The position numbers were made by a program, and so were the translations under genes. The notes under the pieces are model-generated. The model worked only from the letters and a program-made list of their open reading frames with translations, did no database searches and was not told the DNA's origin. Below are positions 5,217-9,306 of a DNA stretch of 9,306 bases, in pieces. Position 1 is the stretch's first letter. The number at the start of each line of letters is the position of its first letter. Source of the stretch: CAZFUY01 sp964522445 (GTDB lineage: Bacteria; Pseudomonadota; Gammaproteobacteria; SZUA-229); contig CAZFUY010000109.1 of assembly GCA_964522445.1 (NCBI GenBank), positions 1 through 9,306 on the forward strand, in the 5' to 3' direction.

Positions 5217-6509
5217 CTAAGCTTTACCCTTCCATGGTATAAGATAATTCTCAGCTTTACGCATGAGCACATCTATACTGTAACCAATAATGCCAATTAA
5301 AATAATGCCCATAATCACAACATCGGTTTGCTGAAATTTTGATGCGGCTATAATCATTTTTCCCGCGCCTTTTTCGGCTGCAACCAGTTCAGCTGCTACA
5401 ACTGTTCCCCAGCATACGCCCATGGCTACCCTGGCTCCGGTAAATATATCTGGCAGTGAGTTGGGAATAATAATGTGAATTAATATCTGCATTTTAGATG
5501 CCCCCAGGGAATAGGCGGCATGAATTTTTGAAATATTGATGCCCGATACACCCGCGCGTGCGGCGATGGTCATGATCCATAAAGCGGCAAGAAATAGCAG
5601 ACTGATTTTTCCTGTTTCCCAGATGCCAAACCAGATAATAATTAGCGGAATTAATGCCAGTGGTGGAATAGGGCGCATAAACTCAACCATGGGATCAAAC
5701 CAGCCGCGCACCCAGCTATTTAAACCCATTGCATAACCCAGTGGAATACCCACAAGGCAGCCTAGCAAAAAGCCAGCAATTACTCTAAGTAGCGACCAGC
5801 CGATGTTTTCAAGCAGGGATACATTCTGGTAACCATCACGGGAAATTTCTATAAACCGTGAGATAACTGCTTCTGGTGGCGGCAGCCAGATAGCTTCCAT
5901 CTGCCAGCCTTTATCCGGTGTAAAAGAAAGGCTGCCTTTTGCTGTCATCGTAACCTGGCCATTATCTACTTTAATGGTTTTCTGGGGCGTAACTGGCTGG
6001 CCATTTATGGCGGTAATCTGATAATTCTTTTCTCTACCGCCATTATCATTTCTTTGTACACGTATAAGTTTGCTGCGCCAGGCATTTACAATAACAGCAT
6101 CGTCTTTGGCAAAACCAGATTGATTTTTTTCAACGTTTAAAGGAACTGATGATATTTTCTTGTCTTCATCAATAGGTTTTACATGAATATAAACCCGGGC
6201 ACTATCGAACTGATCTTGTGCATTGCGGGCGGTATAGTCAAAAAAAGTATCCCCTAAAAATGGGCCGGGAACGTGGATGGGTGAAAGTGTTGAACCAGTA
6301 AATGCTGCCCAGATAAAAAATAACGTGATGATAGAAATAATGGAGGCACTACGATTAGGTGTAACTGCACTTTCATCACCAAAAGTAACGGTTTTTCTTC
6401 CGTTGAAACTGTTTTTTGCATGGTGTTTTCTGGTTAGAAAATGATAGCCCCAATAATATGCAAGGTAAGCCGCAATAAAAATAATAATGTAAATAATCAG
6501 TATCCACAT
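5217..6509 (-). CDS. tauC: Taurine-type ABC transporter permease with an inserted domain
   Basis: The 430-residue inner-membrane protein pairs with TauB. The C-terminal 190 residues are a binding-protein-dependent transport permease domain (BPD_transp_1): spans at about 238-260, 283-298, 302-318, 360-376 and 398-412, with the EAA loop AAYSLGASKMQILIHIIIP at 331-349, where the ATPase docks. TauC and SsuC proteins usually have about 250-275 residues. Here an extra N-terminal membrane segment (1-23), a basic linker, a second span (about 56-72) and a soluble stretch of about 130 residues (80-208) come before the usual LPPPEAV word (209-215). The insert probably lies in the periplasm and has beta-rich character (ARVYIHVKPID, KGSLSFTP). 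The ATG is two bases after the tauB stop, indicating coupled translation. Taurine is the best substrate guess, but other sulfonates are possible. Confidence 0.85.
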   Translation of the reverse strand: MWILIIYIIIFIAAYLAYYWGYHFLTRKHHAKNSFNGRKTVTFGDESAVTPNRSASIISIITLFFIWAAFTGSTLSPIHVPGPFLGDTFFDYTARNAQDQFDSARVYIHVKPIDEDKKISSVPLNVEKNQSGFAKDDAVIVNAWRSKLIRVQRNDNGGREKNYQITAINGQPVTPQKTIKVDNGQVTMTAKGSLSFTPDKGWQMEAIWLPPPEAVISRFIEISRDGYQNVSLLENIGWSLLRVIAGFLLGCLVGIPLGYAMGLNSWVRGWFDPMVEFMRPIPPLALIPLIIIWFGIWETGKISLLFLAALWIMTIAARAGVSGINISKIHAAYSLGASKMQILIHIIIPNSLPDIFTGARVAMGVCWGTVVAAELVAAEKGAGKMIIAASKFQQTDVVIMGIILIGIIGYSIDVLMRKAENYLIPWKGKA

Positions 6510-6511
6510 AG

Positions 6512-7336
6512 CTATAGTTTACCGTTTATAGGGAGACCCATAATCTCTTCTTCCATTTCCCAGATCATAGAAAGAATTTCTTCTCGCTTGTTACGATACT
6601 CCTGTGTTTTTTTAACCTCACGTATATCCGTTTTAACCGCCTGTGCAGTAAAACCTAACTGGTATTCTTTGTGAATTCTACCGGGTCTGGGAGCCATAAC
6701 TAGAAGCCGTTCACCTAATAACAGAGCTTCTTCAACGGAATGGGTGATTAAAATAATTGTTTTGCCAGTTTCCTTCCAGAGCTTAAGTATTAAGGCCTGC
6801 ATTTTTTCCCGGGTTAATGCATCCAGTGCGCCCAGAGGTTCATCCATTAAAATAACATCTGGGTCATTGGCCAGGCAACGGGCAAGTGCGACCCGTTGTT
6901 GCATGCCACCAGAGAGTTCGTAAACAGCTTTATCACCAAAACCATGCAGGCCGACTGTTTCCAGCAGTTCGTCAACCTGTTGATTAATTTGTGTAGATGA
7001 AACACCTTTCATGGCTGGGCCAAAGGCAATGTTTTTACGAACACTCATCCATTCAAACAGAGCACCTTGTTGAAATACCATGCCACGTTCTGCATCTGGC
7101 CCGGTGATGGATTTGCCATTTAAAATAGTCTGCCCAGAAGAGGGTAATAGAAAACCTGCAATAATATTTAATAGTGTTGTTTTGCCACAACCCGATGGCC
7201 CTAAAATAGAAAGTAGCTCACCTTTATGTAAATCGATAGATATATTTTTTAATGCTTCCACACAGCTTCCATCCGGCAAGCTGAATGACATTGAAATATT
7301 GTTAATCTGTAAACTGGATTGTGTGGATTTATTCAA
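6512..7336 (-). CDS. tauB: Taurine-type ABC transporter ATP-binding protein
   Basis: The 274-residue cytoplasmic ATPase has all motifs in order: Walker A GPSGCGKT (46-53), Q-loop glutamine in VFQQG (about 89), signature LSGGMQQR (141-148), Walker B VILMDE (161-166) followed by the D-loop GALD, and switch histidine H199 in ITHSVEEA. The sequence is of the nitrate/sulfonate/taurine class. The start is a TTG at 7336-7334. An in-frame TAA at 7351-7349 rules out a longer form, and the first internal ATG (codon 16) would remove the first beta strand (LQINNISMSF). The ribosome site is weak (GAAAAG). The gene lies 35 bases after tauA and 2 bases before tauC. The C-terminal tail of about 50 residues is rich in Glu and Lys, a common feature of TauB-like proteins. 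Confidence 0.9.
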   Translation of the reverse strand: MNKSTQSSLQINNISMSFSLPDGSCVEALKNISIDLHKGELLSILGPSGCGKTTLLNIIAGFLLPSSGQTILNGKSITGPDAERGMVFQQGALFEWMSVRKNIAFGPAMKGVSSTQINQQVDELLETVGLHGFGDKAVYELSGGMQQRVALARCLANDPDVILMDEPLGALDALTREKMQALILKLWKETGKTIILITHSVEEALLLGERLLVMAPRPGRIHKEYQLGFTAQAVKTDIREVKKTQEYRNKREEILSMIWEMEEEIMGLPINGKL

Positions 7337-7371
7337 GCTGGCTTTTCGTTATTAATTTTTTTGCATGGAAT

Positions 7372-8382
7372 TTATAATTTTGCAGCTGCTTCAAGATAAC
7401 TTGAATCAACCGCATCGTTATAGTTTTTACGTGCTTTGGGAATAATACCCTGAGTCACAAAAAAATCTGCAACTTCTTTAAGAAATTTTTGTGTGCCACC
7501 GCCCAGCCATTTATGACTCAGCTGTTTTTTTATGTCTGGAAATGAAAAACCTTTGATGGTGTCTTTAGTTTCTTTTATATCCATACCCGCCGCTTTAGCG
7601 ATTACAGGTAGCATTTTATCAGCTCCCTTATCGGCATATTTTGCATTCATCTGTGCGGTTACTTTAAGAAATTTTTCCAGAAGTTCAGCATTCTCCTGTG
7701 CCCATTGAGTCGCCACCGTTGTAGCATCAAATACCTGAATGCCCAGTGCTTCTTTTTCGGCACCACTCATTAATACATTGCCATGCTCTTTCATACGACG
7801 CAAAGCGCCACCCCAGCCACACACCATATCAAGATTACCTGTTGCAAATGCGGCAGCACCATCAGCCGGTGCCATATCAACAATTTTCATGCTTGAAGTA
7901 TCCACACCAAAATGTTGCATCTGCTTTAAAAAGCCATAATGAGCGGCAGTGCCAAGAGGTACGCCGACCTGTTTGCCTTCCAGTTCTTTTACATTGCCTG
8001 CGTTTATCTCCAAGCTTGAGCGTACCACGCAGTTATCATTTTCTGAGTAAGACACGGCAATATCGACAATTTGAATATCCTGTCCCGCTGAACTTGCTAC
8101 AACAAAAGGTGGAATCCCCTGAGAAAAGGATATCTGTACATCACCCGATGCCATGGCCGTAGACATAGCAGTGCCCGCATCAAAAGCAACCCACCTGACG
8201 TTTACACCCAGTTCCTCATCATAAATTTTCTTAATTTGGGCAAACTGATTCGGGGTTGGCCATTCCTGAAAATAGGCAACAGTAAGTTCTTCGGCACTGG
8301 CGATTTCTGTAGTGGTGAATAAACCGATAATTAAGGACAAAGATATGCTGGCAGGATGAAGCAGGGATTTAACTGATTTCAT
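7372..8382 (-). CDS. tauA: Taurine-type ABC transporter substrate-binding protein
   Basis: The 336-residue periplasmic protein starts at an ATG at 8382. It has a Sec signal peptide: basic start MKSVKS, hydrophobic core about 12-24, and a likely cut after ASA at residue 30. There is no lipobox cysteine, so it should be soluble. The mature part begins ELTVAYFQEWPTPNQFAQ and continues with AFDAGTAMSTAMASGDVQISFSQG and GKQVGVPLGTAAHYGFLKQM, which are hallmarks of the TauA/SsuA/NMT1-like binding fold. LDMVCGWGGALRRM lies where the ligand pocket of TauA-type proteins is completed. It is the first gene of tauA-tauB-tauC on the minus strand. Taurine is the best supported ligand from overall resemblance; no direct binding evidence can be read from the sequence. 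Confidence 0.9.
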   Translation of the reverse strand: MKSVKSLLHPASISLSLIIGLFTTTEIASAEELTVAYFQEWPTPNQFAQIKKIYDEELGVNVRWVAFDAGTAMSTAMASGDVQISFSQGIPPFVVASSAGQDIQIVDIAVSYSENDNCVVRSSLEINAGNVKELEGKQVGVPLGTAAHYGFLKQMQHFGVDTSSMKIVDMAPADGAAAFATGNLDMVCGWGGALRRMKEHGNVLMSGAEKEALGIQVFDATTVATQWAQENAELLEKFLKVTAQMNAKYADKGADKMLPVIAKAAGMDIKETKDTIKGFSFPDIKKQLSHKWLGGGTQKFLKEVADFFVTQGIIPKARKNYNDAVDSSYLEAAAKL

Positions 8383-8415
8383 ATTCTAATTATTTTAATA
8401 ATTTAGGGAACAGGC

Positions 8416-8421
8416 AGTATA
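8416..8421 (-). promoter_or_regulatory. Possible -10 element of the tau operon
   Basis: The minus strand reads TATACT 34 bases upstream of the tauA ATG, in the context GTTTATACTG. The -35 position, 16-17 bases upstream, reads ATTCCAG, a poor match, so an activator would be needed if this is the promoter. That would suit a sulfur- or nitrogen-controlled operon, but it is inference. Confidence 0.35.
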
Positions 8422-8424
8422 AAC

Positions 8425-8506
8425 GATCAAATTTCTTCTGGAATAGATTTTTATATTTGATTTGAAGAAGATCAAGATAGATCAAGGTCAAGATCAATAT
8501 ATCAAG
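8425..8506. repeat. Cluster of GATCAA words between tauA and the RAYT unit
   Basis: GATCAA occurs at 8425, 8470, 8480 and 8492, and ATCAAG again at 8501 as the first bases of the RAYT inverted repeat. The last four are spaced about 10, 12 and 9 bases, close to one helical turn. The same word opens both copies in the repeat at 5110 and 5125. The words could be subterminal binding sites of the transposase, degenerate REP copies, or operators for tauA, whose candidate -35 region lies among them. Confidence 0.45.
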
Positions 8507-8523
8507 GGGTCAGACTCGTTGAT
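8501..8523. repeat. RAYT left inverted repeat (REP)
   Basis: It reads ATCAAGGGGTCAGACTCG then TTGAT. The first and last five bases pair (ATCAA with TTGAT), giving a hairpin with a 13-base loop. It matches the complement of 9280-9302 exactly and shares 21 of 22 bases with 5126-5147. Confidence 0.85.
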
Positions 8524-8578
8524 GGTTTAATATTTCTGTGTTAGTTTAAAATTCTATCTACCAAATAAAAGCACAAAT

Positions 8579-9301
8579 ATGCCACGCCTACCTCGTTTTG
8601 TACTGCCAGGACAACCACAACATATCATTCAGCGCGGTAACAATCGCCAGAATATTTTTAAAAAGAAAGCAGATTATCAGTTTTACCTTGAAAAATTGAG
8701 CGAGGCGGCGAGGAAACATAAATGCGATATACATGCTTATGTTTTAATGACAAACCATGTACATATGCTCATTACGCCACATACAGAAGATGGTATTGGA
8801 AAATTGATGCAGATGATAGGTCGCTACTATGTGCAATATTTCAATCATTGCAATCAGCGTACCGGGACATTATGGGAAGGGCGATACAAAGCCACATTGA
8901 TTGATACAGAAAGCTATTTATTAACCTGTATGCGTTATATAGAACTCAATCCCGTGAGAGCAACAAAGATGGTTAAACACCCATCTGATTACCCTTGGTC
9001 CAGTTATTCATACAATGCATACGGGGAATATAATGAGATATTGACCCCGCACAAGGTATTTAAGCAGTTAGGCCGAACAGAAGTAGAGCGTCTGTCTGCT
9101 TATCGAAAATTGTTCCAGAGGCGATTATCTGAAGAGACATTGGAAGCTATACGAGAAGCCACAAATAAGGCCTGGGTCTTAGGTAGTGAGCGATTCAAAA
9201 AAAGAGTTGCTAAAAAACTGACTCGGCCTGTGACATCAAAAGGCCAGGGTGGTGATAGAAAGTCAGAAGAATATCAAAAATCAACGAGTCTGACCCCTTG
9301 A
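8579..9301 (+). CDS. rayT: REP-associated tyrosine transposase (RAYT, Y1/HUH type)
   Basis: The 240-residue protein starts at an ATG at 8579, 56 bases after the left repeat. It begins MPRLPRFVLPGQPQHIIQRGNN, the usual start of RAYT proteins. The metal-binding HUH motif is H60-V-H62 in MTNHVHML. The nucleophilic tyrosine is one of those in GRYYVQYFN (82-89). Further family words are GTLWEGRYKA (96-105), RYIELNPVRA (119-128) and YPWSSY (138-143). These enzymes cut and join single-stranded DNA at REP hairpins. The C-terminal 40 residues are basic (RFKKRVAKKLTR) and may help bind DNA. The last residues STSLTP and the TGA stop are encoded by the right inverted repeat itself, so repeat and protein end are tied together. 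Only AAAAG serves as a ribosome site. All key residues are present, so it should be functional. Confidence 0.9.
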   Translation: MPRLPRFVLPGQPQHIIQRGNNRQNIFKKKADYQFYLEKLSEAARKHKCDIHAYVLMTNHVHMLITPHTEDGIGKLMQMIGRYYVQYFNHCNQRTGTLWEGRYKATLIDTESYLLTCMRYIELNPVRATKMVKHPSDYPWSSYSYNAYGEYNEILTPHKVFKQLGRTEVERLSAYRKLFQRRLSEETLEAIREATNKAWVLGSERFKKRVAKKLTRPVTSKGQGGDRKSEEYQKSTSLTP

Positions 9302-9302
9302 T
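9280..9302. repeat. RAYT right inverted repeat (REP), containing the stop codon
   Basis: It is the exact complement of 8501-8523 and ends CTGACCCCTTGAT. In the transposase frame it encodes STSLTP and the TGA at 9299-9301. The bases after it (TTCT) repeat those after CCCTTGAT at 5165. Confidence 0.85.
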
Positions 9303-9306
9303 TTCT

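Larger units (their letters stand above)
8501..9302 (+). mobile_element. RAYT unit bounded by perfect 23-base inverted repeats
   Basis: A single transposase gene lies between inverted repeats at 8501-8523 and 9280-9302 that match at all 23 positions. Each repeat is itself a small imperfect hairpin, ATCAA and TTGAT bracketing a 13-base loop. No target duplication is visible, as expected for HUH-type tyrosine transposases, which do not make one. The perfect repeats and intact gene suggest a recent arrival or continued selection. RAYT genes are normally single-copy and domesticated and act on REP sequences in trans, so active movement of this unit is not assumed. Confidence 0.75.

Noticed and set aside
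7746..8162. 138-codon open frame on the plus strand
   Set aside because: It is antisense to tauA, whose protein is a clear family match; the frame shows no recognisable domain.
8470..8523. GATCAA repeats as a CRISPR array
   Set aside because: The repeat words are six to eight bases and the gaps two to six bases, far from any repeat-spacer pattern.

Overview
The window looks like accessory DNA from an AT-rich proteobacterium, most likely a gammaproteobacterium with an interest in sulfur. The grounds are a RlhA-type U32 family protein, DsrE/TusD-like small proteins, a taurine-type ABC transporter, an IS3-family insertion sequence and a REP-associated tyrosine transposase (RAYT). No ribosomal RNA, tRNA or CRISPR array was seen, and I cannot name the species from sequence alone.

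Layout. Positions 1-1556 (+) hold the 3' part of a U32/DUF3656 protein that starts before the window. Positions 1699-2472 (-) hold a tight run of three very small genes: a DsrE-like protein, a cysteine-free second DsrE-like protein, and a 55-residue protein ending in Cys-Cys that is easy to miss because of its size. The 594-base gap 2473-3066 contains a dyad, a 49-codon orphan ORF and a decayed inverted-repeat element. Positions 3067-3663 (+) encode a multi-pass membrane protein I do not recognise. An IS3-family element (3719-4937) follows. It is dead twice over: orfA carries an amber codon and orfB a one-base deletion just after its catalytic glutamate. It abuts the 3' stub of a different IS3-family transposase (4939-5098).

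Positions 5217-8382 (-) carry tauA-tauB-tauC (binding protein, ATPase, permease). The genes run in that order on the minus strand with a 35-base and then a 2-base gap, so they probably form one operon for uptake of taurine or a related sulfonate. No tauD-like dioxygenase is present. The permease carries an inserted domain of about 130 residues that standard TauC proteins lack. Positions 8501-9302 form a complete RAYT unit: a transposase gene between perfect 23-base inverted repeats, with its last codons and stop inside the right repeat.

A short relative of the same repeat lies just past the 3' end of tauC, so the tau operon is bracketed by one repeat family. A cluster of GATCAA words sits between tauA and the RAYT, where it could belong to either the tau promoter or the RAYT left end. 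The points most worth follow-up are the DsrE-like three-gene cassette, the enlarged TauC, and the RAYT/REP bracketing of the tau operon.
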